Source: Belnapia mucosa
Lineage (GTDB): Bacteria; Pseudomonadota; Alphaproteobacteria; Acetobacterales; Acetobacteraceae
Reading direction: 5' to 3'
DNA length: 49,554 nucleotides
Assembly: GCF_016775475.1 (NCBI RefSeq)
Contig: NZ_JAEUXJ010000024.1
Coordinates: 1 to 49,554, forward strand
The notes below the pieces were generated by a model that had not been told where the DNA came from, made no database searches, and saw only the letters and a program-made list of their open reading frames with translations. Shown here in pieces: positions 27,516 to 36,785 of the stretch; within the stretch, counting starts at the first letter, position 1; each line of letters opens with the position of its first letter. The position numbers were made by a program, and so were the translations under genes.

Positions 27516-29105
27516 ATGAATGCCCCGCTTGCCGCACCCGCCCTCCAGGGCTCCCGCCCGCGCGTCACCATCATCGGGGCAGGTCCGGGCGGGTTGGCGG
27601 CGGCGATGCTGCTGGCGGCCCAGGGCGCCCGCGTCACCCTGCATGAGAAGGACGAGGTGGTCGGCGGCCGCACCCGGACGCTGACGACCGATCAGGGCTA
27701 TCGCTTCGATCTCGGCCCCACCTTCTTCCTCTATCCCCGCATCCTGTCGGAGATTTTTTCCAGTTGCGGTGCCAGCCTCGAGGAGGAGGTCGAACTCAAG
27801 CGGCTGGATCCGCAATACCGGCTGGTCTTCGAGGGCAGCGAGACCATCGAGGCGACCTCGGACATCCCCCGGATGGAGGCGGAGATCGCCCAGCTGAATC
27901 CGGGCGATGCCGCCGGCCTCCGTCCCTTCTTCGAGGCGAACCGGCGCAAGCTCGAGGCCTTCCGCCCGGTGCTGGAGAATGCCTTCGCCTCGCCGGCGCG
28001 CTTCCTCACCCCAGGCCTGCTCAAGAGCCTGCCGCTGATGCGGCCGCACCAGACGGTGGATCAGGACCTCGCCCGCTACTTCCGCGACCCGCGGGTGCGC
28101 CTCGCCTTCTCCTTCCAGACCAAATACCTCGGGATGAGCCCGTTCCGCTGCCCGAGCCTCTTCACCATCCTCTCCTTCCTTGAATACGAGCACGGCGTCT
28201 TCCACCCCGTCGGCGGCTGCGGCGCCGTCTCGGACGCGATGGCCCGCGTTGCCGGCCGGCTCGGCGTCGATATCCGCCTCGGCTCGGAGATCGAGCGGAT
28301 CAGCTTCGACGGCCGCAAGGCGACCGGCGTCGAGGTCGGCGGCACTCGCCACGCGGCGGATGCGGTGGTGGTGAATGCCGATTTCGCCCATGCCATGCCG
28401 CGCCTGATCCCCGATGCGCTGCGCCGTCGCTGGCCGGACAAGCGCATCGCCAAGGCGCGCTATTCCTGCTCGACCTTCATGCTCTATCTCGGCGTCGAGG
28501 GGACCTTCCCCGACCTCGCCCACCACACCATCCTGCTGGCCGAGGACTACCGGCGGAACATCTCCCAGATCGAGGCGGGCGAGATTCCGGACGTGCCGAG
28601 CCTCTACCTGCACCATCCCGGCAAGACCGATGACAGCATGGCGCCCGCCGGCCATACCAGCCTCTACCTCCTGGTCCCGGTGCCGAACATGCGCGATGCG
28701 GAGCAGCACGGCTTCGACTGGGAAGCCGAGGCGCCGCGCTACCGCCGCCTGGCGCTCGACCGGCTGAAGCTGCTCGGCCTCGGCGACCTTGAGCCGCGCA
28801 TCCGCTACGAACGGATGGTGACGCCGCGCGAATGGCGGGACGAATATGCGGTGGGCTTCGGCGCGACCTTCAACCTCTCGCACGATCTCGGCCAGATGCT
28901 CTGCTTCCGGCCGCGCAACCGCTTCGACGGGGTGGAGGGCGTCTACCTCGTCGGCGGCGGCACGCATCCCGGCAGCGGCCTGCCGGTGATCTATGAGGGC
29001 GCACGGATCAGCAGCGGGCTGCTGGCGCGCGATCTCGGCCTGGGTGCCGTGCCGCAGGGCACCGGCTTCGCCGAGATCGAGCCCAGCTACCAAACCGCGC
29101 GCTAG
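27516..29105 (+). CDS. crtN: CrtN-like carotenoid/squalene desaturase (phytoene desaturase family)
   Basis: 529 residues, FAD-dependent CrtI superfamily. The dinucleotide motif IIGAGPGGLAA (19-29) opens the protein, with HEKDEVVGGRTRTL after it. The C-terminal signature GVEGVYLVGGGTHPGSGLPV ends in the FAD-contact region. Because the operon encodes squalene synthesis enzymes and no phytoene synthase or C20 prenyltransferase, I assign it as the desaturase that converts squalene or dehydrosqualene to a coloured C30 polyene. This follows family context and is not shown by sequence alone. It is the first gene of a seven-gene operon, 22 nt before the next gene. Confidence 0.82.
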   Translation: MNAPLAAPALQGSRPRVTIIGAGPGGLAAAMLLAAQGARVTLHEKDEVVGGRTRTLTTDQGYRFDLGPTFFLYPRILSEIFSSCGASLEEEVELKRLDPQYRLVFEGSETIEATSDIPRMEAEIAQLNPGDAAGLRPFFEANRRKLEAFRPVLENAFASPARFLTPGLLKSLPLMRPHQTVDQDLARYFRDPRVRLAFSFQTKYLGMSPFRCPSLFTILSFLEYEHGVFHPVGGCGAVSDAMARVAGRLGVDIRLGSEIERISFDGRKATGVEVGGTRHAADAVVVNADFAHAMPRLIPDALRRRWPDKRIAKARYSCSTFMLYLGVEGTFPDLAHHTILLAEDYRRNISQIEAGEIPDVPSLYLHHPGKTDDSMAPAGHTSLYLLVPVPNMRDAEQHGFDWEAEAPRYRRLALDRLKLLGLGDLEPRIRYERMVTPREWRDEYAVGFGATFNLSHDLGQMLCFRPRNRFDGVEGVYLVGGGTHPGSGLPVIYEGARISSGLLARDLGLGAVPQGTGFAEIEPSYQTAR

Positions 29106-29127
29106 GAACAGGGAAGGAAGACCAGCC

Positions 29128-30729
29128 ATGGTCTCGCATGTGGTAGTGGTGGGCGGTGGCCTCGGCGGGCTGGCGGCGGCGGCTGTGTCGGCGGCGCGCG
29201 GGCACAAGGTGACGCTGCTCGACAAGAATCCTTGGCTCGGCGGCAAGGCGGCGGTGCTGAACCTGCCCGACCCGACGCGCCTCGGCAGCAACCAGGGCTT
29301 CCGCTTCGATATGGGCCCGACCATCCTGACGGTGCCGCGCGTCCTCCGCCGCATCTTCGCGGAAGCCGGGCGCGACCAGGCGGAGGACCTGCCGCTGATC
29401 CGGCTCGACCCGCAATGGCGCTGCTTCTTCGAGGACGGCACGCGGATCGACCTGATCGAGGATGTGGCGAAGATGGCGGCCGCCATGGACGCCTTCGCCC
29501 CGGGCACCGGCCAGGGCGCCGGCTACCAGCGCTTCCAGGCCGAGGCGCGGCGGCTGCACGAGATCTCGGAGAAATTCTTCTTCTGGAAATCGGTCGAGGG
29601 CCTCTCCGACACCATCGACCTGAAGTCCAATTTCGACCCCAACACCATGCGCGACGTGCTGGCGCTGCGCATGGGCAAGCGGGTGGCGAACATCATCCGC
29701 GGCCATGTGCCGGATGCGCGGCTGGCGCAGATGCTGGACCATTTCTGCCAGTATGTCGGCTCCAGCCCCTATCTGGCGCCGGCGGTGCTCTGCTCGATCG
29801 GCGACATGCAGGCGAGCGAGGGCATCTGGTATCCGAAGGGCGGCACCCGTGCCGTGGCCGAGGGGCTGGCCAACCTCGCCGCCTCGCTCGGCGCGGATCT
29901 GCGGCCGGGCGTCGAGGTCTCCGGCTTCGACATCGAGGCCAACACGATCAAGGCCGTCCGCACCGCGGGTGGCGAGCGCATCGCCTGCGATGCCGTCATC
30001 TCCAACATGGACGCCATCCGCACCTATACCGAGCTGGTCGGCGGCCCCACCGGTCAGAAGGTGGCGAAGAAGCGGCATGAGCCCGCCTGCTCCGGCGTGG
30101 TGCTCTATCTCGGCCTCAACAAGCGCTACGATCACTTGGCGCACCATTGCTTCGTCTTCTCCCGCGATGCGGAGGAGGAGTTCGACGCCATCTACAAGCG
30201 CGGCATCCCCGCAGCGGACCCGACCGCCTATCTCGCCGCCCCCTCCGGCACCGATCCGACGGTCGCGCCCGAGGGCGGCGAGGCGCTCTATGTCCTCGTC
30301 CACACCCCCTGGCTGCGCCCGGGCCATGACTGGCAAAAGATGTTCGGCCCCTACCGGCAGACCATCCTCGACAAGCTGAAGCGCACCGCCGGGATGGAGG
30401 ATATCGAGTCCCGCATCGTCACCGAGAGCGCGCTGACGCCGGTCGATATCCATGAGCGCTACCGGGTGCTGAACGGGGCCATCTACGGCCTCGCCAGCCA
30501 CGGCGCCTGGCTCGGCGCCTTCAAGCCGGGCAACCGCTCGAAGCGCATCAAGGGCCTCTACCTCGCCGGCGGCGCCGCCCATCCGGGGCCGGGCATGCCG
30601 ATGGTGATGATGAGCGGCTGGATCGCCGCCGACAGCCTCGACCAGGATCTCGGCGGGCGCGGCATGAGCGCGGCGGCGCGGGAGGCCGGCCTGCCCGACG
30701 CCCTCCGCATGCCGCTCGCCGCCGAATGA
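29128..30729 (+). CDS. crtP: CrtP-like carotenoid terminal oxidase (phytoene desaturase family)
   Basis: 533 residues, a second CrtI-superfamily flavoprotein. The dinucleotide motif VVVGGGLGGLAAAA opens it (9-14 being GGGLGG), followed by DKNPWLGGKA. The C-terminus GAIYGLASHGAWLGAFKPGN and LYLAGGAAHPGPGMPMV differs from the first paralogue and resembles the CrtP/CrtNb oxidases that turn terminal methyl groups of diapo-carotenoids into aldehydes. A strong GGAAGGAAG lies before ATG 29128. The end overlaps the acyltransferase start by 4 nt. Which paralogue desaturates and which oxidises is a best guess from motif style. Confidence 0.75.
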   Translation: MVSHVVVVGGGLGGLAAAAVSAARGHKVTLLDKNPWLGGKAAVLNLPDPTRLGSNQGFRFDMGPTILTVPRVLRRIFAEAGRDQAEDLPLIRLDPQWRCFFEDGTRIDLIEDVAKMAAAMDAFAPGTGQGAGYQRFQAEARRLHEISEKFFFWKSVEGLSDTIDLKSNFDPNTMRDVLALRMGKRVANIIRGHVPDARLAQMLDHFCQYVGSSPYLAPAVLCSIGDMQASEGIWYPKGGTRAVAEGLANLAASLGADLRPGVEVSGFDIEANTIKAVRTAGGERIACDAVISNMDAIRTYTELVGGPTGQKVAKKRHEPACSGVVLYLGLNKRYDHLAHHCFVFSRDAEEEFDAIYKRGIPAADPTAYLAAPSGTDPTVAPEGGEALYVLVHTPWLRPGHDWQKMFGPYRQTILDKLKRTAGMEDIESRIVTESALTPVDIHERYRVLNGAIYGLASHGAWLGAFKPGNRSKRIKGLYLAGGAAHPGPGMPMVMMSGWIAADSLDQDLGGRGMSAAAREAGLPDALRMPLAAE

Positions 30730-31523
30730 CTTCATCCGGGCCGGTCGAGCTCTTCTCGCCGTCCCGCTTCGCCTTCTTCCGCTTCATCTTCGGCCGCACC
30801 GCGGCGCGGCGGCTGCGTGCCATCCGCCTCGCCCATTGGGGCGCGCCGCGGGTGGAGGAGGGGGCTGGTCCCCTCGTCGTCTATGCCAACCACCCCTCCT
30901 GGTGGGACGGCGTCGCCTTCATGATCCTCTCGACCGAGCTGCTGCCCGGCCGGCGCATGTTCATCCCGATGGAGGCGGAGGCGCTGTCCCGCTACGGCTT
31001 CATGCGCCGCCTCGGCGTCTTCGGGGTGGAGCAGCATTCGGCCCGCGGTGCCGTCGCCTTCCTCCGCACGGCGCAGGCGGTGCTGGGCGATCCGGGCCAT
31101 ATGCTCTGGATGAATGCCCCCGGCCGCTTCTGCGACGTGCGGGAACGCCCGGTCCCCATCGCCCCCGGCCTCACCCGGCTGGCGGAGCTGGCGCCGGAGG
31201 CCCGCTTCCTGCCCCTCGCCCTGGAATACCCCTTCTGGACCGAGGCCGCGCCCGAGATGCTGGCCGGCTTCGGCCCGCCCATCCCGGCCGCCGAGCTGAT
31301 GACGCTCGACCGCGATGCCCGCGCCGACCGCCTCCGCACCGCGCTGGAAGCGGTGATGGACCGCCTCGCCGCGGATGCCATCGCCCGCGATCCCGGCCGC
31401 TTCCGGCCGGTGCTGGAGGGGCGGGCCGGGATGGGCGGCATCTATCAGGGCTGGCGGCAGGCCCGGGCGGCGCTGCGCGGCGAGGCCTTCGACCCGCGCC
31501 ACGATCCGCGGGCGGGGGGCTAG
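30726..31523 (+). CDS. PlsC-like acyltransferase of the carotenoid operon
   Basis: 265 residues. The acyltransferase motif NHPSWWD (His56, Asp61) is clear, and YGFMRRLGVFGV and LWMNAPGRFCDVRERP occupy the place of the usual second and third blocks. It likely transfers a fatty acyl group. In this operon the probable acceptor is the glycosylated carotenoid, by analogy with CrtO of staphyloxanthin synthesis, though this protein belongs to the lysophospholipid-acyltransferase fold. It overlaps the preceding gene by ATGA and is 5 nt before the glycosyltransferase. Confidence 0.78.
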   Translation: MTSSGPVELFSPSRFAFFRFIFGRTAARRLRAIRLAHWGAPRVEEGAGPLVVYANHPSWWDGVAFMILSTELLPGRRMFIPMEAEALSRYGFMRRLGVFGVEQHSARGAVAFLRTAQAVLGDPGHMLWMNAPGRFCDVRERPVPIAPGLTRLAELAPEARFLPLALEYPFWTEAAPEMLAGFGPPIPAAELMTLDRDARADRLRTALEAVMDRLAADAIARDPGRFRPVLEGRAGMGGIYQGWRQARAALRGEAFDPRHDPRAGG

Positions 31524-31528
31524 GGGCC

Positions 31529-32629
31529 ATGACGCTCGCCTGGATCGCCCTTGGCCTGGCGGCGCTGCCGGCGGTGTTCGGCCTGGTGAATCTCTGGCTG
31601 CTGCCCCGCCTCCGCGCCCCGTCCGGCGATCAGGAGGGGCTGGTCTCCATCCTCATCCCCGCCCGCGACGAGGCCGCGAATATCGAGGCCTGCCTCCGCG
31701 CCGTGCTCGCCAGCCGCGGCGTCGCGGTCGAGGCGGTGGTGATCGACGATGCCAGCCGCGACGGCACCGGGGAGATCGTCGCCCGCCTCGCCGAGGCCGA
31801 TCCGCGCATCCGCCTGATCGAGGCGCCGCCCCTGCCGCCCGACTGGACCGGCAAGGTCCATGCCTGCGCCCGCCTCGCCGAGGCCGCGCGCGGCACCCAT
31901 CTGCTCTTCATCGATGCCGATGTCCGCCTCGCGCCGGAGGCCGCCGCCGCCATGCTCGCCCATGGCCGCGCCCAGGACATCGCCATGCTCTCCGGCGTGC
32001 CGCGCCAGCTCATCCGCTCGCTGGGCGAGGCGCTGACCGTCCCGGCCATCAACCTGCTGCTGCTCGGCTACCTGCCGGCGGTCGGCCGCGCCTTCACCCG
32101 CCGGCCCGATCTGGCGGCGGCCTGCGGCCAGCTCATCCTCTGCGACCGCGCCGCCTATGAGGCGGTGGGCGGCCATGGCGCCGTCCGCCATGTGCTGCAT
32201 GACGGGCTGGCGCTCGCCCGCCGCTTCCGGGCCGAGGGCCATCGGACCGAGGTGGTGGATGGCGCCCCGCTCGCCACCTGCCGGATGTATGGCAGCTTCG
32301 CCGAATCCTGGGCCGGCTTCATGAAGAATGCGCGGGAGGGGATGGCGACGCCGCTCGGCCTGCCGGTCTGGACCGTGCTGCTCTCGGGCGCGCATCTCTG
32401 GCCCTGGGCGCTGCTGCCGGCGCCGCCCGCCAATGCTGCCATCCTCCTGATGCTGGCGCTGCGGGCCGCCATCACCTGGCGGGCGCGGGAGCCCTGGTGG
32501 ACCATCCCGCTGCATCCGCTGACCGTGCTGGTGGCGCTGGCCATCCAATGGGTGGCGCTGATCCGCTGGCTGCTCGGGCGGCCGGCGGGCTGGAAAGGCC
32601 GGGCATATCCGGCCACAAAGGCGGCATGA
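31529..32629 (+). CDS. Membrane glycosyltransferase family 2 (CrtQ/HpnB-like)
   Basis: 366 residues. An N-terminal membrane helix (about 4-25) is followed by a GT-A domain with SILIPARDEAANIEACL, VVIDDASRDGTG and the metal-binding FIDADVRL. Then come about three C-terminal membrane helices. PPDWTGKVHAC resembles CrtQ and the hopanoid-linked HpnB glycosyltransferases. It probably adds a sugar to the C30 carotenoid carboxylate. ATG 31529 follows GGGG, and its TGA overlaps the next ATG (ATGA at 32626). Confidence 0.85.
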   Translation: MTLAWIALGLAALPAVFGLVNLWLLPRLRAPSGDQEGLVSILIPARDEAANIEACLRAVLASRGVAVEAVVIDDASRDGTGEIVARLAEADPRIRLIEAPPLPPDWTGKVHACARLAEAARGTHLLFIDADVRLAPEAAAAMLAHGRAQDIAMLSGVPRQLIRSLGEALTVPAINLLLLGYLPAVGRAFTRRPDLAAACGQLILCDRAAYEAVGGHGAVRHVLHDGLALARRFRAEGHRTEVVDGAPLATCRMYGSFAESWAGFMKNAREGMATPLGLPVWTVLLSGAHLWPWALLPAPPANAAILLMLALRAAITWRAREPWWTIPLHPLTVLVALAIQWVALIRWLLGRPAGWKGRAYPATKAA

Positions 32630-34239
32630 GCAGCGCCGCCAGCATCGCCGTCACGCCGAACCGCGACCAGGACACCGAGAATTTCCCGACCGCCTCGCTG
32701 CTGCTGGCGCGGCCGGCGCGCGCCCAGGTGATGGCCTTCTACCGCTTCGTCCGCACCGCCGACGACATCGCCGACAGCGCCGAACTGCCGGCCGAGGAGA
32801 AGCTCGCCCGGCTCGACGCCATGGAGCGGAGCCTCGACGACCCTGGCATTCCGCTGAACCGGCTCGGCGTCGGCACGGCGGAGGCGCGGCTGATGCTCTC
32901 CGCCTTCCGCCAGGATGCGACCTGCACCCGTTACGGGGATTGGGCGGCGCTGGAGGATTACTGCCGCCGCTCCGCCGATCCGGTCGGGCGGATGCTGCTG
33001 CGCCTGCATGGCGATGGCGACCATGCCGAGGCCAATGCCGCCGCCGACGGGCTCTGCACCGCGCTGCAGGTGCTGAACCACCTGCAGGATCTGGTGCCGG
33101 ACCGCGACGCGCTCGACCGCATCTACCTGCCGCAATCCTGGATGGACCTCGCCGGCGGCGAGGCGGGGTTCTTCGACCCGGCGAATGCCGCCCGCCGGCG
33201 CGAGGTGCTGGACGCCGCCCTCGACCGCGTCGAGGAACAGCTCGACCGCGCCGCTGCCCTGCCACGCCTGCTCCGCTCCCGCCGCCTCGCCTGGCAGAGC
33301 ACCGTCACCATCGCTCTTGCCCGCCGGCTGCTGGCGCGGCTGCGCCGCGCCGATCCGGTGCTCGGCCGCGTCGCGCTGGGCCGGGTGGATTTCGCCCGCG
33401 CCTTCGCCGCCGCCCCCTTCCTCGGCCCGCGCGATGCGGCGATCGTCGCCAGCCGCGTCTCCCGCGCCGGCTCCTCCTTCGCCCGCGGCATGGCGGCGCT
33501 GAAGGGCGAGCGCCGCCGCGCCCTCTGGGCCGTCTATGCCTTCTGCCGGGCGGTGGACGACATCGCCGATGGCGCCATGCCCGAGGCGGAAAAGCGCCGC
33601 TTCCTTTCGGACTGGCGCCGCAAGCTGGACCGGCCGGACTGCGCCCTCTCGCGCGAGCTGGCCTGGGCCCGTGCGGCCTATGGCGTGCCGCTCGAGGAAT
33701 GCGAGGCGATGATCGCCGGCATGGAGACGGACAGCGCCGACCGGCTGCGCCTCCAGACCGAGGCCGATCTCGACCTCTACTGCCGCCGCGTCGCCGGCAG
33801 CGTCGGCGCCATGGCCGTCCGCATCTTCGGCGCGCCGGAGGCGGAGGGCTTCGGCCTCGATCTCGGCCATACCTTCCAGCTCACCAACATCCTCCGCGAC
33901 GTGGACGAGGATGCGCTGCGGGAGCGGGTCTATGTCCCGCTCGACCTCCTCGCCGCCGAGGGCATCCCGGATGGCCCGGCCGAGAGCATCATCCGCCATC
34001 CCCGCTTCGCCGCCATCTGCGCCCGGCTGGGCGAGCGCGCCCAGGCCGGCTTCGCCCGCGCCGAGCAGGAGATCCGCCGCTTCGACCCGGTCGCGCTGCG
34101 CCCCGCCGCCGTCATGGCCTGGGGCTATCGCCGCCTGCTGGACCGGCTGGTCGCCCGCGGCTGGGAGGGCGCCCGGCCGCGCCCGCGCCTGACCAAGGGC
34201 GAGAAGCTGCGCATGGCCTGGATGGCGCTGGGCCGCTGA
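32626..34239 (+). CDS. hpnCD: Fused HpnC-HpnD: presqualene diphosphate / hydroxysqualene synthase
   Basis: 537 residues made of two isoprenyl synthase domains. Residues 1 to about 260 are HpnC-like: TENFPTASLLL, FYRFVRTADDIAD, and NHLQDLVPDRDALDRIYLP. Residues about 275-537 are HpnD-like: RAGSSFARGMAAL, YAFCRAVDDIADG, and QLTNILRDVDEDALRERVYVP. Both pairs of aspartate-rich motifs are present. HpnD normally makes presqualene diphosphate from two farnesyl diphosphates and HpnC converts it to hydroxysqualene; they are usually separate genes of about 280 residues each. No stop or frame break separates the halves. HpnE follows after one base. The fusion should pass presqualene diphosphate directly between sites. 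Confidence 0.9.
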   Translation: MSSAASIAVTPNRDQDTENFPTASLLLARPARAQVMAFYRFVRTADDIADSAELPAEEKLARLDAMERSLDDPGIPLNRLGVGTAEARLMLSAFRQDATCTRYGDWAALEDYCRRSADPVGRMLLRLHGDGDHAEANAAADGLCTALQVLNHLQDLVPDRDALDRIYLPQSWMDLAGGEAGFFDPANAARRREVLDAALDRVEEQLDRAAALPRLLRSRRLAWQSTVTIALARRLLARLRRADPVLGRVALGRVDFARAFAAAPFLGPRDAAIVASRVSRAGSSFARGMAALKGERRRALWAVYAFCRAVDDIADGAMPEAEKRRFLSDWRRKLDRPDCALSRELAWARAAYGVPLEECEAMIAGMETDSADRLRLQTEADLDLYCRRVAGSVGAMAVRIFGAPEAEGFGLDLGHTFQLTNILRDVDEDALRERVYVPLDLLAAEGIPDGPAESIIRHPRFAAICARLGERAQAGFARAEQEIRRFDPVALRPAAVMAWGYRRLLDRLVARGWEGARPRPRLTKGEKLRMAWMALGR

Positions 34240-34240
34240 G

Positions 34241-35455
34241 ATGACCATCCATGTGATCGGCGCCGGCGTCGCCGGCCTCGCCGCCGCGCTGCGCCTCGTG
34301 GATCGGGGCCGGAAGGTCGTGCTGCACGAGGCCTCGCCCGGCGCCGGCGGCCGGGCCCGCGCCCTGCCGGACGGCACCGATAACGGCACCCATGCCCTGC
34401 TCGGCGCCAATACCGCCGCGCTCGCGCTGCTGAAGCGGATCGGCGCGCTGGAGGGCTGGGTGGAGCCGGAACCCGCCGGTCTGCCGGTGCTCGACCGGCG
34501 CGACGGCCGCGCCTTCCGCGTCGCCCTCTCGCCCTTCCATTGGCGCGACCCCTCGCTCCGCCCGCCCGGCGTCTCGGCGCGGTCCATGCTGGCCCTCGCC
34601 CGGCTCTCCGCCCCCTGGGGCGACCGGCCCGTCGCCGAGGCGATGGCGGCGCATCCGGAATTCCATCGCGGCTTCGTCGATCCGCTGGTGATCGCGGCGC
34701 TGAACACGCCCTCCGTCGAGGCCTCCTCCCGCCGGCTCGGCGCCGTGCTGCGGCGGATGGGCGGGCCCGGGGCGACGCGGCTGCTGGTCGCGCGCAGCGG
34801 CCTCGGGCCGGATCTGGTGGCGCCGGCCCTCGCCGCGCTGGAGGCCGCCGGCGCCGAGATCCGCTTCGGCGCCCGGCTGCGCCGGCTGGTGCAGCAGGGC
34901 GGGCGGCTCGCCGCCCTCGATTTCGGCGAGGATGCCGTCCGCCTCGGCCCCGGCGATGCCGCGGTGCTGGCGACCCCGCCCTGGGAGAGCCTGCGCCTGC
35001 TGCCGCACCTCCCGGCGCCCGAAGCCTATGCCCCCATCGTCAACCTGCACTACGCCCATCCCGGCCCCGGCCCGGTGCGCTTCCTCGGCCTGCTGGACGC
35101 GCTCTGCCAATGGGTGCTGGTGCGGCCGGCCGGGGTCAGCGTGACGGTCTCCGCCGGGGACGAGGCCGCGCGCGAGGACCAGGACAGCCTCGCCGCCCGC
35201 GCCTGGGCCGAGCTGCGCGAGGCAGCGCTGGCCTTCGACCTTGCCGGCGACTGGCCGGAGGCGCCACCGCCCTGCCGGGTGGTGAAGGAGCGCCGCGCGA
35301 CGCCCCGCCATACCCCCGGGCCCCCGCCGCGCCCGCCCCGCCTGCCGCTGCCCAATCTGGCGCTGGCCGGCGACTGGACCGACCCCGTCCTCCCCGCCAC
35401 CATCGAGGCGGCGACCCGCAGCGGCGAGGCGGCGGCCGATGCCCTCCGCGGCTGA
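34241..35455 (+). CDS. hpnE: Hydroxysqualene dehydroxylase HpnE
   Basis: 404 residues, an FAD amine-oxidase-fold protein. It begins with HVIGAGVAGLAAALRL, then HEASPGAGGRARAL and NGTHALLGANT. The C-terminus LALAGDWTDPVLPATIEAA is typical of HpnE. HpnE removes the hydroxyl of hydroxysqualene to yield squalene. It follows hpnCD by 1 nt and overlaps the aldehyde dehydrogenase gene by 17 nt. It could also be confused with CrtN-type desaturases, but the short length and its place after HpnC/HpnD support HpnE. Confidence 0.9.
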   Translation: MTIHVIGAGVAGLAAALRLVDRGRKVVLHEASPGAGGRARALPDGTDNGTHALLGANTAALALLKRIGALEGWVEPEPAGLPVLDRRDGRAFRVALSPFHWRDPSLRPPGVSARSMLALARLSAPWGDRPVAEAMAAHPEFHRGFVDPLVIAALNTPSVEASSRRLGAVLRRMGGPGATRLLVARSGLGPDLVAPALAALEAAGAEIRFGARLRRLVQQGGRLAALDFGEDAVRLGPGDAAVLATPPWESLRLLPHLPAPEAYAPIVNLHYAHPGPGPVRFLGLLDALCQWVLVRPAGVSVTVSAGDEAAREDQDSLAARAWAELREAALAFDLAGDWPEAPPPCRVVKERRATPRHTPGPPPRPPRLPLPNLALAGDWTDPVLPATIEAATRSGEAAADALRG

Positions 35456-36782
35456 AGCCCTGGCGGGCCTCCGCGCCGCCGAGGCGCGGGACGGCGCCCT
35501 GGACCTCGCCCGCCGCCGCGCCCTGCTGGATGCGCTGGCCGCCACGCTGCTGCGCCGGGCCGAGGCGATCGCCGCCGCCATCGATGCCGATTACGGCGGC
35601 CGCAGCCCGGAGGAGACGCTGCTCGCCGAGGTGAAGCTGGTGGTCGATGCCGCCCGCCATGCCCGTAGCCACCTGGCCCGCTGGGCCCGGCCACGCCGCG
35701 CCACCGTGCCCTTCCCCTTCCAGCCCGCGCAGGCGAGCGAGGAAGCGGTGCCCAAGGGTGTGGTCGGCATCATGGCGCCCTGGAACTACCCCGTGCAGCT
35801 CGCCCTGCTGCCGGCCGTCGATGCGCTGGCCGCGGGCAACCGCATCGTGCTCAAGCCCTCCGAGGCGACGCCCCGCACCGCGGCCCTGCTGGAGGCATTG
35901 CTGGAGGAGGCGCTGGGCGCCGACATCGCCCGCACCGTCCAGGGCGGGCCGGAGGTCGCCGCCGATTTCGCTGGCCAGCCCTGGGATCACTTGGTCTTCA
36001 CCGGCGGGACGGAGACCGGCCGCAAGGTCATGGCCGCGGCGGCGGCCAGGCTCACCCCGCTGACCCTGGAGCTGGGCGGCAAATGCCCGGCGCTGGTGCT
36101 GCCGGGCGCCGATCTCGGCCGCACGGCGCGGGCGATCCTCGCCGGCAAGGCGGTGAATGCCGGGCAGACCTGCGTCGCGCCCGATACCGTGCTGCTGGTC
36201 GGGCATGAGCGGGCGGATTTCATCGCCGCCTGCCGCGCCAGCGGCATCGGCCTGCCGGAGACGGCGGTGGTGAATGAGCGCCAGGCGGCCCGCCTCGCCG
36301 CGCTCTGCGCCGGCGCGCGGATGACGCCGCTCGCGCAGGATGGACCCAGGCGCCGCCACGCCCTGGCGCTCGCCGAGGCGCCGCCCGGCCATGCGCTGCA
36401 CAGCGAGGAAATCTTCGGCCCGGTGCTGGCGCTGCAGCCGCTGCCCGATCTCGCGGCCGCGCTCGGCTGGATCGCGGCGCGGCCGGCGCCGCTCGCCCTC
36501 TACCTCTTCGGCGCCAGCCGGCCAGAGGCGGCGCAGGTTGCCGCCCGGACCCGCAGCGGCGCCATCATCGAGGGCCGCTGCGTCGAATATGCCGCCTTCC
36601 CGGCGCTGGCCTTCGGCGGCGTCGGCGCCTCCGGCTTCGGCCGGCGGAACGGGGAGGCGGGGTTCCGCGAATTCAGCACCCTCCGCGCCCGGGTGCGGCA
36701 TGGGCGCTGGAGCCTCTCGCGCCTCTTCGACCCGCCCTGGACCGAGGGCAGGCGCCGCCTGGTGCGGCGGATCCTGAAGTAG
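35439..36782 (+). CDS. Aldehyde dehydrogenase, probable diapolycopene-dialdehyde oxidising
   Basis: 447 residues of the class 3/coniferyl-aldehyde-dehydrogenase-like group. General base Glu211 (LELGGKCPALV) and nucleophile Cys245 (NAGQTCVAPD) are present, as are APWNYPVQL and SEEIFGPVL. In the operon it would oxidise the terminal aldehyde of the C30 carotenoid to the carboxylic acid needed for glycosyl ester formation, as in staphyloxanthin-type pathways. The C-terminus GRRRLVRRIL is basic and may be membrane-associated. It is the last gene of the operon, 3 nt before the CTAG repeat. Confidence 0.85.
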   Translation: MPSAAEALAGLRAAEARDGALDLARRRALLDALAATLLRRAEAIAAAIDADYGGRSPEETLLAEVKLVVDAARHARSHLARWARPRRATVPFPFQPAQASEEAVPKGVVGIMAPWNYPVQLALLPAVDALAAGNRIVLKPSEATPRTAALLEALLEEALGADIARTVQGGPEVAADFAGQPWDHLVFTGGTETGRKVMAAAAARLTPLTLELGGKCPALVLPGADLGRTARAILAGKAVNAGQTCVAPDTVLLVGHERADFIAACRASGIGLPETAVVNERQAARLAALCAGARMTPLAQDGPRRRHALALAEAPPGHALHSEEIFGPVLALQPLPDLAAALGWIAARPAPLALYLFGASRPEAAQVAARTRSGAIIEGRCVEYAAFPALAFGGVGASGFGRRNGEAGFREFSTLRARVRHGRWSLSRLFDPPWTEGRRRLVRRILK

Positions 36783-36785
36783 GGC

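Noticed and set aside
27516..36782. C40 carotenoid cluster (crtB/crtI)
   Set aside because: The synthase gene is an HpnC-HpnD fusion and HpnE is present; there is no phytoene synthase or geranylgeranyl diphosphate synthase.
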